NCBI RefSeq assembly: GCF_964340395.1
Contig: NC_135562.1
Span: 1,590,001-1,654,000, forward strand
Direction of reading: 5' to 3'
Length of the DNA stretch: 64,000 nucleotides
Source: Glandiceps talaboti
Lineage: Eukaryota > Hemichordata > Enteropneusta > Spengelidae
Shown here one piece after another: positions 17,757-31,934 of this stretch. A program made the position numbers and the translations under genes. Numbering within the stretch: the first letter of the stretch is position 1; each line of letters starts with the position of its first letter. The notes under the pieces are model-generated. The model saw only the letters and a list, made by a program, of their open reading frames with translations, had not been told where the DNA came from and searched no databases.

Positions 17757-17804
17757 GGCGAGTCAGTCACAGACAACTGAAATTAATAATTAAGAAAAAC
17801 AGTT

Positions 17805-17920
17805 TTATCCATAAATCGTCCTTACCTCCAATTTGTTCAAAATAATCCAGACAGCAACTATGAAGACAGCTACAGTAGAAGTCGTAATTGTACCAATTGC
17901 ATTGTCACAATATCCTTTCC
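17805..17920 (-). pseudogene. Orphan transmembrane exon (linked to CUB-like exon)
   Basis: On the minus strand an exon-like segment (17826-17920, 95 nt) is preceded by an AG acceptor (ctatc in plus sense at 17921-17925) and followed by GAG|GTAAGG. It encodes GKGYCDNAIG, then a hydrophobic span (TVAVFIVAVWIIL), then NKLE, a plausible single-pass membrane anchor with a positive-inside end. Read through the donor, the frame stops at 17805. Its starting phase (2 nt of a codon) fits the end phase of the CUB-like exon at 19738-20010. No signal peptide or cytoplasmic exon was found, so the gene seems fragmentary. It could be a chance hydrophobic frame, but the splice sites and phase match argue against that. 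Confidence 0.4.
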
Positions 17921-18116
17921 CTATCGGAATGTTGAATAAAATCAGCAAAATCAAAATATTAAAAATAACACTTAGTGAATCTATGCTTTAACTAGAGATG
18001 AGAAACGAAATTAATTAAAGACAGCAGTTCAAGTTTTCATTTCAGTGAAGATTTTAGCGAACCCATACGAAATTTAAATGTAATATAAGCATACGTATAG
18101 TAAGAGGCTCAGATAA

Positions 18117-18250
18117 TTATGCATGCTCCCCAGGGAGTTGGTGGGAAAAAGGGCCGTTCTGCCGCTATAGATCCGTGCCAGGCCAGGGGTAATAATTTTA
18201 AGGCACTTTTGAGCACAGAGTGGGAAAGTGCTATATAAAAACAGACAGTA
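18117..18250 (+). mobile_element. SINE/LINE 3'-tail-like repeat, copy 1
   Basis: This shares phrases such as ccaggggtaataatt, ttgagcac(a/g)gagtgggaaag and tatataa with 60894-61125. The module aagcgctttgagcacggagt...ctatataa is typical of 3' ends of dispersed retroelements. It is non-coding and diverged. Confidence 0.6.
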
Positions 18251-18267
18251 TTACTACAATTATTTAA

Positions 18268-18813
18268 ACAATAATGTACGCCCTCCCAGCCCATAATGGA
18301 CGAAAGCAAACTTTGAACGACATAATGGGCGAGGCGACAGCCGAGCCCATTATGGAGTGCAAAGTTTGCTTGAGTCCATTATGGGCTGGGAGGGCGTACA
18401 TTATTGTTATTATTTTATAGTTTTGCCAATTCCAGTGAATTTGTAGACCGAGAAACGCAAAACAACGTATAATATACACAGCGCTGAACATCGTCTGCCA
18501 TGTTCGGCCCGGAAGCTGAATACTAATCATAGCGACACACGTACGTACACGTACACACACATATACACTTCAATGAACTGCTGTGAAGACAAACTTGTTT
18601 CATGAATGCGTTGTATTTTTAAACAGTGGAAATGACAATCTTAAGTAACAACATACATTTCGAAAAAATACCTAGTCGTACGAAGAAACAGAACAAATAA
18701 GCTTGTATTGTTATGCTCGTTCCGGGGCCGCGATACCCAATAATGGAGTACATTATCAGTAATAATGTACAGCGATGACGTCACAAAATTCACTGGAATT
18801 GGTAATGCTATAA
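18268..18813. mobile_element. Foldback / MITE-like element with nested palindromes
   Basis: The palindrome at 18268-18407 has ~50 bp arms (acaataatgtacgccctccc and its complement) with a second inner inverted repeat (cataatgggc / gcccattatg). Adjacent to it, ccaattccagtgaattt (about 18426-18442) is matched inversely by aaattcactggaattgg (18786-18802), enclosing ~360 bp. No open frame suggests a transposase, so this is probably a non-autonomous foldback element or two elements side by side. Confidence 0.65.
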
Positions 18814-19259
18814 TATAATACCTGTTATACTAATAGTTATACTAAATGTAATATAACAGTATCCTCTAATAAACATGTAACCCTTAATGACTTCAACCAT
18901 GACAGTTATTATGAAACTGTAACTGAATCATTATTTATAGATCGAAATCTAAAATAGCAAAATCGCTTAGCTAGCATTAGGGACGAGATCAATAGTTCAA
19001 TATAAGAAAAAATGAATTTAGTCTCAGACTCCCCCTCCCCACCCTACTAAATCGGCCAAAATTAAAAATTGTTTCAGACCACACAATATCAGTATGTAGT
19101 AGTATGTAGTGCTATGAATATAAAGCCACTTTATTTTATATTAGTGCACAATGCGAACATTTTTCCATTTCACATTTTGTTAGAAATATTTGTATTTTTG
19201 GGGGAAAAACAAACACATTAAAAGTGAAATCGTTTTTGTACGATACGTACTAAAATGGA

Positions 19260-19277
19260 TCACCCCCCCCCCCCCCC
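19260..19277. repeat. Poly-C tract
   Basis: About 15 consecutive C residues. A low-complexity run in AT-rich DNA with no gene around it. Confidence 0.9.
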
Positions 19278-19737
19278 AAGTAAACGAATATAGTTTTTTA
19301 TCCTAAATTGAACAATCGATATCACCCCTGGACACAGGGAATAATTGCCCCAGTGTCCCATGTCTATGCTCAAACATACAATACTACACCACTCTGTACA
19401 ATATCGTACCCACAACTCTCTCCGAGTGGTATGTTTGGGGGTTCCTTTCTTTATAAAAATAACTATTATTATGTCTTTAAATAACATATGTTGACAAATC
19501 TAACATATCTATCTCCTACAATAAATCACTGTAAATGAAAATGGGTATTCAGCGTCGGTGGTAATTCTCTTTTTCGCAAATGTCAAAAACGTTTTTGCAA
19601 AAGCTTGTACACATTTGAGATTTGTCTGACTCTCGGGAGATGATGTCTGATAGTAGAAATCAGAGAGGGTTATGGGTAAAACATATATTGCTCATCAGCA
19701 CCATCCCAAGTTCGATTTTTTCTAAAAAGTGTTTTAC

Positions 19738-20010
19738 CTTATGTGTCTTCAACAATAATTCCATAGCCCATCTCAGTACGGGAGCCATCAGATACAATAC
19801 GTATCCACACAGTAGGTTGAGTCGATAAGAAATCGTCTGGTGCTGGGAAACCGAAATGTTCGCATATGACACCTGTTCTCCTCGGCTGGACTGTCTCCAT
19901 GACCAGCGATCCGCGAAGAACAAGTCGACCTCAGGCTCAGTGTTGAAATCTTGAAATCTGACAAGTTGCATTGGAACGTTCCACTCTCCGTACAGCGTGA
20001 CCTCCGGTCG
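19738..20010 (-). pseudogene. CUB-domain-like exon with frameshift and stop
   Basis: Minus-strand frames match the CUB fold in two pieces. The first (about 20005-19925) gives GEWNVPMQLVRFQDFNTEPE, like the CUB W..P....L.F.DF region. The second, in another frame, gives LVLRG, then GVICEHFGFPAP, then VWIRIVSDGS..EMGYGIIVED, like the CUB SD.S...GF end. One missing base near 19916-19926 (cgcgaagaacaag) explains the frame change. The second frame ends with TAA at 19739-19741, one base before a donor (G|GTAAAA). The leftover single base matches the phase of the transmembrane exon at 17826-17920. CUB domains occur in extracellular and receptor proteins. Assignment is from motif reading only; sequencing error instead of decay is possible. 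Confidence 0.5.
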
Positions 20011-20081
20011 CTTGTCGTATCGTATCATATCGGAAGTAAACCCGAAGGTCTAGTAGCTAGACTAGGGTCTGGACTGCGAAA

Positions 20082-20590
20082 ATATATTTTTACATTCCAT
20101 GGATGCACGAAATGCATTCTACAATCCGGTGATGGTCCAGGTAGCATGCATTTAATACATTTTTTTACATTCTATGGTTGCACGAAATACATTCTAGGAT
20201 CGAGCGATAGTCCAGGGAGCTTGGACGAAATACATTTTAATACATTCGATACATTTTTTACTTTCTATTGTTGCACGAAATACATTCTAGGATCGAGCGA
20301 TAGTCCAGGGAGCTTGGACGAAATACATTTCAATTAATACATTCGATACATTTTTTACTTTCTATGGTTGCACGAAATACATTCTAGGATCGAGCGATAG
20401 TCCAGGGAGCTTGGACGAAATACATTTTAATTAATACATTCGATACATTTTTTACTTTCTATGGTTGCACGAAATACATTCTAGGATCGAGCGATAGTCC
20501 AGGGAGCTTGGACGAAATACATTTTAATACATTCGATACATTTTTTACTTTCTATGGTTGCACGAAATACATTCGAGGATCGAACCGTTT
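20082..20590 (+). repeat. Tandem repeat, about 93-97 bp unit, about five copies
   Basis: The core ggatcgagcgatagtccagg recurs at about 20197, 20290, 20387 and 20483, with flanking blocks atggttgcacgaaatacatt and tacattcgatacatttttta. An extra ttaa in some units accounts for length differences. A divergent first unit starts near 20090. The array runs directly into the reverse transcriptase fragment, so it may belong to or have been captured by that element. Confidence 0.9.
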
Positions 20591-21282
20591 TGATCCTGCA
20601 AACTACAGAGGAATCGCATTGCTACCAACTTTGCAAAAACTCTTTCAATTGTGCATTTCCCATCGCCAACAACCATGGCTCCTCGAAAAGAAAATACCTC
20701 CCCCCCCCCCCCCCAAACTGGTTATCAACCTGGTCAGAATAATATTACTACAGCATTCTGTATTTTGGAGACAATATTCCAAGTATTTATGTGTAGCCTA
20801 GACATTCGCAAAGCTTTTAATTCTTTATGGTGGAATGGTCTATTTCACAATTGTACAACATGGGCGTAAATTCAAAACTTTAGAGGATCTTACAAAATAT
20901 GTACTATGGACAAAAATGTCAAATTGCTATAGACATGTATGCATATCCTACATTTCAGGGTGTACGACAGGGAAGCATTCTTTCAACAACTCTTTTCCTA
21001 ATTTATGGAAATGACGTCTTTGAACGAGAACAGTCACATGACAGTGGTGTCGGATGTTACATGGGTTCGCTATTTCTTGGTTCGCCTGCTTTAGCAGATG
21101 ACACTTCAATATTAGCACCAACTTGTTCTACATGTCAGAAAATGCTTACAGTAGTTGCATACAATACCATTGTATGTAACTACTGTTCAACAAGAAGACT
21201 AAAACTTTCGACCTCAAAATGTAGATTACTACTTAGTTTTTTGAGAATCAACAACTTTAGAGATCGCTCTAGCCCGGATTGA
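20591..21282 (+). pseudogene. Degenerate LINE-type reverse transcriptase fragment
   Basis: Three successive frames carry ordered non-LTR retrotransposon RT motifs: PANYRGIALLPTLQK near 20593; TGYQPGQNN..TAF and SLDIRKAFNSLWWNGL near 20718-20850; GVRQGSILSTTLFLIYGNDV near 20958; and the catalytic-type ALADDTSI at 21088-21111. At least two frameshifts separate them; one lies around a poly-C run at 20701-20714. No endonuclease, gag-like ORF or 3' tail is visible, so this is a dead internal fragment of about 230 codons. The LADD form in place of FADD/YADD is common in invertebrate LINEs. The clade cannot be assigned by eye. Confidence 0.85.
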
Positions 21283-21289
21283 AATCTTT

Positions 21290-22310
21290 ACATTCGTCTT
21301 TCCAATCACTTGACTTGACTTGACGTGGCTTGATGTGACAATTTAAAATACTGTAGTTCAAACTCTTGTAGTTGGAAATAAGTATAAAATAGATAGTAAT
21401 AACCATGCTGAACTAACTCTTGATTCCTAAAAATCAAATCACAGATAGTCTGTGATCAAAATGTAAATACTGTACATGTGATCGCGTCCAACCTATGACA
21501 AAACTTACTCAAAACATCCGTTTGCATGTGATATTATAGTGTTCTGTGATGTGCAAAAATGGTTTTCGATATAATTCACACCAAACATCGTTTTCGTTTC
21601 ATTTTACAATGTTCGATATGTACCATTCGACTCAACTTGACTCTTGACTTGGTTTGACTTCTCTTGACTTGATTTGATTTACCTTGACTTGACCTTGACC
21701 TACCTTTACTTGACATTGCTTGAGCTTGCCCTACCTTTAGTTGAGTCTTGACTTGACCTTGACCTACCTTTAGTTGACTTTGCTTGACTCTTTGACTTGA
21801 TTATCGACTTGAGTTTTGACCTGAACTGACCTGACAATTTAGAGGGTGGGCAAGGGGTATTTTCGTACATTGTAATACTAATGGGCCATTATATTTTTCA
21901 TTATTTGTTTAACGTTGCAATAAAGTCCGTAAAATCGTAATTCAATGGTCGGCGTACTACGTAATCAACTGTTCATTTTGACTATAATCAGTAAAAGTAC
22001 CACATTTTTCGCACACGTAAATTTTAGAGTAAAATACATACAAGTGTATCGTACGATTAAAAGGATACAAGCAACACTAAACGCGATCTCCAAAAACACA
22101 TACATTCAACAGACAATCATTCAAAATAGTCTGTCAACATTACTCATCTCACCATCAAATTGAATATGTTGTCAGGAGTTTTACAAGGAGTGATATATGT
22201 ATTAGAATGCCCTTCCAGCAACTTTCCAGTTATAATTGTGAAACGTAATCTCCAGTTTAATTTCTTCGTAAGCCCGCAATTGTTTTTTTCCTCGTAAATG
22301 TAAAAACCGA
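21290..22310. other. Intergenic with TTGAC-rich degenerate repeat
   Basis: No exon seen. From 21612 to 21850 the sequence is dominated by imperfect cttgactt / ccttgacct units, a degenerate short-period repeat. The remainder is AT-rich and unremarkable. Confidence 0.6.
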
Positions 22311-22314
22311 AATT

Positions 22315-22560
22315 TTATCTTCGTAACTCAACACCCTTGCCCACCCTCAATTGTAGTTCAAGCTCATGGAGTTGTACAAAGAAAAATATCGAACAATCGA
22401 ATCCTTTACCTTTCTCGTCCACATTTTTTGTTTCTATTTTGAATTGCGCAAATCTTAAAATATACCATTTTCCTAGGCCTATAATCGAATCGGTTGCTGT
22501 AAAAACAAAATCAAAACTACCCATCTTGATCCTTTTGCGTCCATTGAACTCCCTTGGAAA
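22315..22560 (-). pseudogene. Unidentified protein-like segment, arm 1 of inverted duplication
   Basis: A minus-strand open frame includes GLGKWYILRF, then NVDEKGKGF, then LHELELQLR. It aligns with a plus-strand frame at 24137-24427 that has EGKWCIFVFQ, then HVDEKGNWFEH, then ITVLRLQQQ. The flanking non-coding DNA is also inversely repeated (ttttgcgtccattga at 22541-22555 and its complement near 24116-24130). I do not recognise the family. Conservation of peptide motifs across diverged copies suggests it was once coding. Confidence 0.35.
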
Positions 22561-22619
22561 ATGTGGTAAATAAATTATTTGTTAAATTTATTTGGGTGGG
22601 CTTTTATCCATTCTAGCTT

Positions 22620-22780
22620 TGATCAATTGGTATATTTTGCGCCCTCTGTAGAAAGATGCAGGAGAGGGACATGTCTACATATCTATTTAGCCGAATCTGA
22701 TTTTGGATACTATAACCTTACTATAACCTCAGGCGACACTAAAAATGTAACAAATTCCAACATTGAAGTTTTTGTTATAA
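22620..22780 (+). pseudogene. Immunoglobulin-like exon candidate
   Basis: After a good acceptor (ttatccattctag|C) the plus frame reads VYFAPSVERCRRGTC, then LAESDFGYYNLTITSGDTKN, then NSNIEVFVIN. The ESDFGYYNLTITSG stretch matches the D-x-G-x-Y motif of an Ig-fold F strand, followed by a G strand-like IEVFV. No matching first half of the domain or clear donor was found (AAC|GTATTG is possible). It sits next to an unidentified protein-like segment and may be a remnant of the same receptor-type gene family. Confidence 0.3.
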
Positions 22781-24059
22781 ACGTATTGCCATTTTTTATG
22801 GATTGCTTACATCGATTACTTGCTGGGCCAATGACTGAATCCATGCAAAGCAGTCACGCCATTGTCCTTCAGCTTGTAACAGGACACATTGTGGTAATAT
22901 AGTGGTGTTTTCATCTTTAAAATAACAAAAAATACAGCCTGTAACATTGAAAAGTAAGCAGTAAACGTTCAATGGAAGTTTGAAGGAGCCAAGTGGGGTG
23001 GGTTCGGGAAGGGAACGGCCCTCCCGACCCTGGAGATTTTTTAAATTCAAGGACTAAAAGAATAATTTCTGGTGCTATTTTAACATGTCAAGGTAGTTAT
23101 AATGCGAGGTACAACTTGAATCAAAATACTTCAGTGTGAGATGGGTACCCCTGGAATTGTTTTAAATTCAAGGACTAAAAGAATGTTATGTGATGGTGAT
23201 AACACCATACCCTCTCCTGATCACAATTGAAATTTGAATTCAGAAAACTAGCACCGAGAAAAATTTACAGTATTCATTCAAGGTACTAGGTCAGGTCAGT
23301 GTTCTTAGTAATTTCATTCGATGGTATTGTTCGGTCTGTTTTAGCATTTGCCAACTGTTACAGTTGTTATACATCTTTGACAAGAAACTTTACAAGTTTA
23401 GGTGCCGCCATGCCAGAAACACATGTATCTGGGAATTGGACATTTGTAGCTAGTTTGTGCACATGCAGCACAATATTTATTTAGTTTACCCTGGAAATTT
23501 TTTTTACTGCCTTGAGTTGGTCAGCCCTGGGATATGTTTTTATTTTTTCACTGGACTAGTTTTATCTAAATTTGTGTGTGTAGGGGGGGGGGGTGAAAAC
23601 CCTGCACTTTGCGATACATTTGCATGCTGAAAAGTATACCCTTTCTCATACCTTGTGAGTACAAGAAAACATCCCTTTCTAGACGACAATCCCAGTATGT
23701 TGACTGTTGTCTATGGAAGTTGCCCTCCCCGGACATGAAACAACTCCTGAACGACTGGAATTTGTCAAAATCGTCTACTATGTGACATTACTATATATAT
23801 GCAAGCACCATATGCAATATTTAATATGAAAGTCAGACATTTAGTATTTGGAATAGAAAACTCAGTATTTAAAGAGTGGCTAATTGTGTATCAGGTTATG
23901 GTTAAGGCTATCTGCCCTCCCTCCCACCCATTGGGTTTCAACTTGCCCGCCAGCCCGCCAGATACGGCTAGTAAAAAGATATGTTAACATATTGCTCTCC
24001 TACATCTATCTACAGAGGGTGTAAAATATACCAATTGACCAAAGAAAAAATGCATAAGT

Positions 24060-24427
24060 ACCCCACCCAAATGAATTTAACAAATACTTGATTTACCACA
24101 CTTTCCAAAGGAGATCAATGGACGCAAAAGGCTCGGATGAAATTGGTAAAGAGACGTTGTACTGTTGTCTTTAAGTTTTCACAGCAGAAATGTGTTAAGA
24201 AAGAGGGGAAATGGTGTATATTTGTATTTCAAATATCACTTTACAGTCAAATATTTGATAAAATCCCATTTTCTCATGTCTTATTGAACATTCCACATTT
24301 ACATAATCATGTTGACGAGAAAGGTAACTGGTTCGAACATATTGTTGAATACACTTCTGAAAACAATTCAATAACTGTGCTTAGACTTCAGCAACAAATA
24401 ATATTAGAAGGAATTAATGTCAGATGA
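24060..24427 (+). pseudogene. Unidentified protein-like segment, arm 2 of inverted duplication
   Basis: A 96-codon plus-strand open frame (24137-24427) contains EGKWCIFVFQ, HVDEKGNWFEH and ITVLRLQQQ, similar to the minus-strand frame at 22315-22524. The preceding ~75 bp (accccacccaaatgaattta and following) is the inverse complement of about 22530-22600. It ends just before a (ACAT)n microsatellite. No start, splice context or family is recognised. Confidence 0.35.
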
Positions 24428-24452
24428 ATCCATTTGACAATGTCACACACAC

Positions 24453-24533
24453 ACATACATACATACATACATACATACATACATACATACATACATACAT
24501 ACATACATACATACATACATACATACATACATA

Positions 24534-24583
<50 letters not shown>
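24453..24583. repeat. (ACAT)n(AC)n microsatellite
   Basis: About 20 ACAT units then about 22 AC units. Confidence 0.97.
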
Positions 24584-24587
<4 letters not shown>

Positions 24588-26284
24588 TTGACAATCTATA
24601 ACATCGATATATTGCAGTCTAACTCAGAGTATTCAAATCCAAGTATCGACTTCACACATAGAGAATGCAAATTACAAGTACTACACATTATAATTTGATG
24701 CATATAAACTTGTTTCACTCACGGTTGCTGAACTATTCACTGATGATGATCACCTGGATCCACAACAGAAGTGTTCTCTTCGAAATACAGTGTCAAGTCC
24801 GAGTATTTTCAGTCAAAGTTCAAAGCTGATATTGTTCAAGAGTGCACACAGTTCACTCTACTAGTTCAAACACTTGTGACGATAATAGACCCCAAATCAT
24901 GGCAACGTCAGGCAATGGCCATTTACCATATACGCACTCTGTGCAGAGATTCCTTTAATCCAGGGGTAGGAAAACACTGAAACTGTGTTATAACACTTCA
25001 ATTCCAGTCCGGATAAAATGTCCGTTCTTAGAGCACCCAGACTAGGGTCACTCCACAAAACCACCTGTTACATTGCACTGTGGCTGTAAATATTATCACG
25101 AGGACAAGCCCAAATCCAAATTTGCATACAGCCACCTGGTAGTTCTATAACATGATAATTCACTACCAACAAATTTACATACAAGGTAAACCTCACTGAT
25201 TTACATACAACGTACAAATATTTTGTCTTTGGGTCAATCCTAAGTTTAACACAATTTCACTGAACGCGGCACCACTTAGTGACACTGGGCTATACAGCAG
25301 TAATAAAAAGATTATATGAGGCCTAAAAAATTGTTTGGCTCCGGTTACTCGACCCCACCTAGTTCTTTCACTGCCAACGTTTTTTATGTATTCCAGAAAA
25401 AAAAATAAGAGATCGTGAAAATAGTGAAGTCTCGTAAGAGGAGTGGATGCGAAAACTGACATCAACAATATATAAAACTGTTCTTCCAATCTGTAATGGT
25501 TGTACATCTGATGAGAAGATACCAATAACACAGAGACCTCGCATGGAAAACAACTGAAAACATAACTACCTGAACTAGACACTCACAATTGGAAAAAAAA
25601 AATTTAAAAAAGAGAGAATAAAATGAAAAATCCTACCCACCCCACCTATTCTAAAGTTGAGTGTAATCGGAACGATACAATTTTTTAGGCCTCCCCCTAG
25701 TGTAGGTCAATTTAAACTGATATTCGACATACAGAAAATCGACATTCGCCAACTGTCGCGTGTCGTCTGCTGACTAATACTACTATCATGACTATAGTGT
25801 CTGCCCAGCGCCGCGCCTCCGAACCGGACGGGAATGCCACCGCTATTGAAGAATACAATAATTAAAATGTTAGCTCTAGACAACTTAGAAGTGTACCTTC
25901 CATGTTCCAGTCGGTTTTCAAAGGATTTGGCGAGTTAATTCGGAAATATGCCCGTTATGCTGTTATTATTACCGTGCAAACATCGACGAACTCACTTTTA
26001 ATCATGTTATGGCGAGAACTGTAATTTGCATAACAATAGGTCGCAGTGTAAAAAGTTACCAGTTGATTGGTCAAGAGTTGCCCGGCATTCATGCATTCGC
26101 CACGTGAGGACGATCTATTTTTTCATTACCACAAAATATCATACAAGGGGATGTGGTAGACTGGACTGATGATGGGCGACCTAAATCATTACGCAATGAC
26201 GTTCGTCCATTTCTGAATTATTACGTTTGATGTATATGTGTAATAAGAACATAGCCCCATGGCCTCACAATAGATGGTAGGCAC

Positions 26285-26396
26285 ACAGAAGTTATTTTCA
26301 CAGTGATTAGGTTTATTCTGCTGAAGTTTCACTCGCTATCGCTCTTATAAATACGGCGACAGAATAAACCGAATCACTCGTGAAAATAACTTCTGT
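26285..26396. mobile_element. Foldback element, about 36 bp arms
   Basis: acagaagttattttcacagt...attctg at 26285-26320 pairs with cagaataaacc...acttctgt at 26360-26396, with few mismatches and a ~40 bp loop. No coding content. Confidence 0.7.
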
Positions 26397-26717
26397 ATAT
26401 GATATGCTCTACCAGTGCCACTACCCATTTTGTGAGGCCGCGCCGTGGGGTTCTGTCATATTTTTACTCGGATAAACCATAGACCCTCCACTCATTATGT
26501 CGATCAAGTTACGATTATGTGACATTTCATTTACATTGATTGTGTCCCATTACTGTGTTGAAAACAAACCTCAAGATTTATTTTAATTACTTTCTGACTG
26601 GAGATGTCCTTTCAGATTAATTTCGGAAATTCCGATGGCTTTCGGAAAACGACTCTTTTATCATATTTCAAAGCAAAGCAAGCATTAAACACAATATGTA
26701 TATGTCTTAATATTACT

Positions 26718-26835
26718 TAATCTTTATTCATCTTTATTTTGTTGAAAGTGATCAACGTTTCAATTTCAACTTTGACCATGTTTGAATTTTAAACGTTGAT
26801 TAGTTTCAACAAAGTAAAGATGAATATAAAGATTA
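26718..26835. mobile_element. Foldback element, about 43 bp arms
   Basis: taatctttattcatctttat...caacgttt at 26718-26760 pairs with aaacgttgattagtttcaac...aaagatta at 26791-26835 across a ~30 bp spacer. No coding content. Confidence 0.7.
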
Positions 26836-27675
26836 AAAGGAACGTCACTTATTTAAGCTTCCGGTCGTTGTCCTGTAGTACCGGTCATAGACTTTTTGGT
26901 GAACAAACCATTCGCTCTTTGGTCTATGCTTGTAAAGAACATGCTAAAGTTATCGTTTGCATTAGATTAAAATAAGGAAAATAAAAGCATTAGTATATTT
27001 TGATTGAGAAGTGTGAAGTACATATTAGGAGTAAAGAAAAAGCTGAAAAAATGAAGGCTTAAATAATTAGTTTATGGTTCTTTTCAAATCATTACGTTGA
27101 CTGCAGCTAAAGAAACGACTGACGGAAAACAGGTGAGAGGAAAGCTGACGATAAACACGTAATAAATGCGCTGACATATATTAATGGCAATGAATATCGT
27201 CTAAAATAAAATAAAAGAATATTATAATTACATGTAAGCAAGATCATTTGTCTCGACTTCAAATGTTAACTTTAAGCGACAGCGCAGCCAACGGTGACGT
27301 AGGACAGGAGACCACGTCAGTCCATGCATTCGGTGGTTGAGTTTATTGTTGGAGTATATATTGTTACAGTATGACTATACGGAGTCGAACATTCACGGTA
27401 CTACCACACAACAAATGCCTTGCATTTCATTCTTGGATATGACAGCTAAATATATCATATAGACGTTATGTGGGAACAAACGAGATAAAAATACAAATGG
27501 TATTATTATTAATATTATCATTAAATATACTTAAAGATACGTGAGTTTAATAGGTCAAATATACGCAGCCTGATATTGTTAATTTAATCTAGTCAATATG
27601 GTTCGACATGAAGTTCCAGAATCCACTCTATAGTATACGGATAAATCAAAGTAAAGTGAATGAATTTTACTGTTC

Positions 27676-28740
<1,065 letters not shown>

Positions 28741-28907
28741 TATGCTTTAATTGCCATGACAATACACAAGTCACAAAAAAGGAACATCGACATTATAGTT
28801 CTTTTGGTACATCTTTACAGCTCTTTATGCTTTAATTGCCATGACAATACACCCAAGTCACAAAAAAGGAACATCGACATTATAGTCCTTTTGGTACATC
28901 TTTACAG
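28741..28907 (+). repeat. 85-bp tandem duplication
   Basis: Two near-identical copies start with tatgctttaattgccatgac at 28741 and 28826 and end with ttggtacatctttacag. They differ at a few positions. They lie just past the predicted poly(A) signal of the polyubiquitin gene. Confidence 0.92.
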
Positions 28908-28920
28908 ATCTTCAATATTT

Positions 28921-28926
28921 TTTATT
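28921..28926 (-). terminator. Poly(A) signal of the polyubiquitin gene
   Basis: TTTATT in plus sense (AATAAA on the minus strand) lies about 140 nt past the stop codon. Another AATAAA overlaps the stop codon itself (29061-29066) but is too early for a normal 3' UTR. Confidence 0.6.
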
Positions 28927-29061
28927 ACCATAGTCTTTGTATTTGCACTTCCTTGATTCACTAAGACTGAAACAAACAGTTCTACAAATTACATATATTA
29001 TTAATGTTCATTTTGACCGGCTTGTAGCAGACATGCTGCAGAGAACATTTACGTCAACAAT

Positions 29062-31191
<2,130 letters not shown>

Positions 31192-31802
31192 TTATAGAAG
31201 TTGGCTCATCGTGACTTGGCGCTATTTCAAACAATTTCAGCGACGCCATGTTGATTATGCATAATGAGCAACACAGAGAACGAGTTGTGTGACGCAGTGT
31301 AAATTTCCGCTTTTGGACAAAAATTCAAGCTTCCTCGTTCACAAAATGCAGAAAATTTAGCTTTCCAATATATAATAATAACTGGAAAACACACATCGAT
31401 ATAATGTGGGCTACGAAAAGCTCAAATTCATTTGTTTGAAGATATCGTAAATTTACCGATGAGAGAAGGATCAAACAAAGCGATCATTGTGCGATCAATC
31501 GGCCTCCTTTGTCACGTTCACAGACAAATGCTTAGGCTGACAACCGTGTTCGAACACACCAGAATATATTTACATTAAGTGAAAAATGTTTGGATGGGTG
31601 TTTCCAGAGATTTACGATGTGAAATTTTGAGCTATGAAAATCATTGAAAATGGAGAAGTAAATTGTTGAAAATCGACAGAACCTTCAATCGTTGTTCTGG
31701 CCTTCAAATATAACATTTTTTTCACTAAATACTGAATTAAATGTTCAGTAACAGTCGGACTTTGGATCAATTTGTATTTGAAGTCAAAATCTGCAGTCTT
31801 AC

Positions 31803-31882
31803 CTTCTCGCTGTTGAGTGTTTTTTTAACGAATATAGTAGACTTATTTCCACTGTTTACTGCTTCTCGGTCGCTTCTGTATC
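31803..31882 (-). other. UBC: Polyubiquitin 5'-UTR exon 1 (predicted)
   Basis: The donor GAAG|GTAAGA ends at 31803/31802 on the minus strand and pairs with the acceptor at 31124. The 5' boundary is estimated from the TATA box (about 30 nt downstream of it). The exon is non-coding. Confidence 0.6.
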
Positions 31883-31906
31883 TGCCGAGACGACGCTTGG
31901 GGTTTC

Positions 31907-31914
31907 TTATTATA
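31907..31914 (-). promoter_or_regulatory. TATA box of the polyubiquitin gene
   Basis: The minus strand reads TATAATAA (within cgtgtataataag). It is placed about 105 nt upstream of the predicted 5'-UTR donor, consistent with transcription starting near 31880. Confidence 0.6.
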
Positions 31915-31934
31915 CACGCTCGTGGTGAGTATTG

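Noticed and set aside
25193-25582. 129-codon hydrophobic minus-strand frame
   Set aside because: Composition is that of random AT-rich sequence; no motif or splice support.
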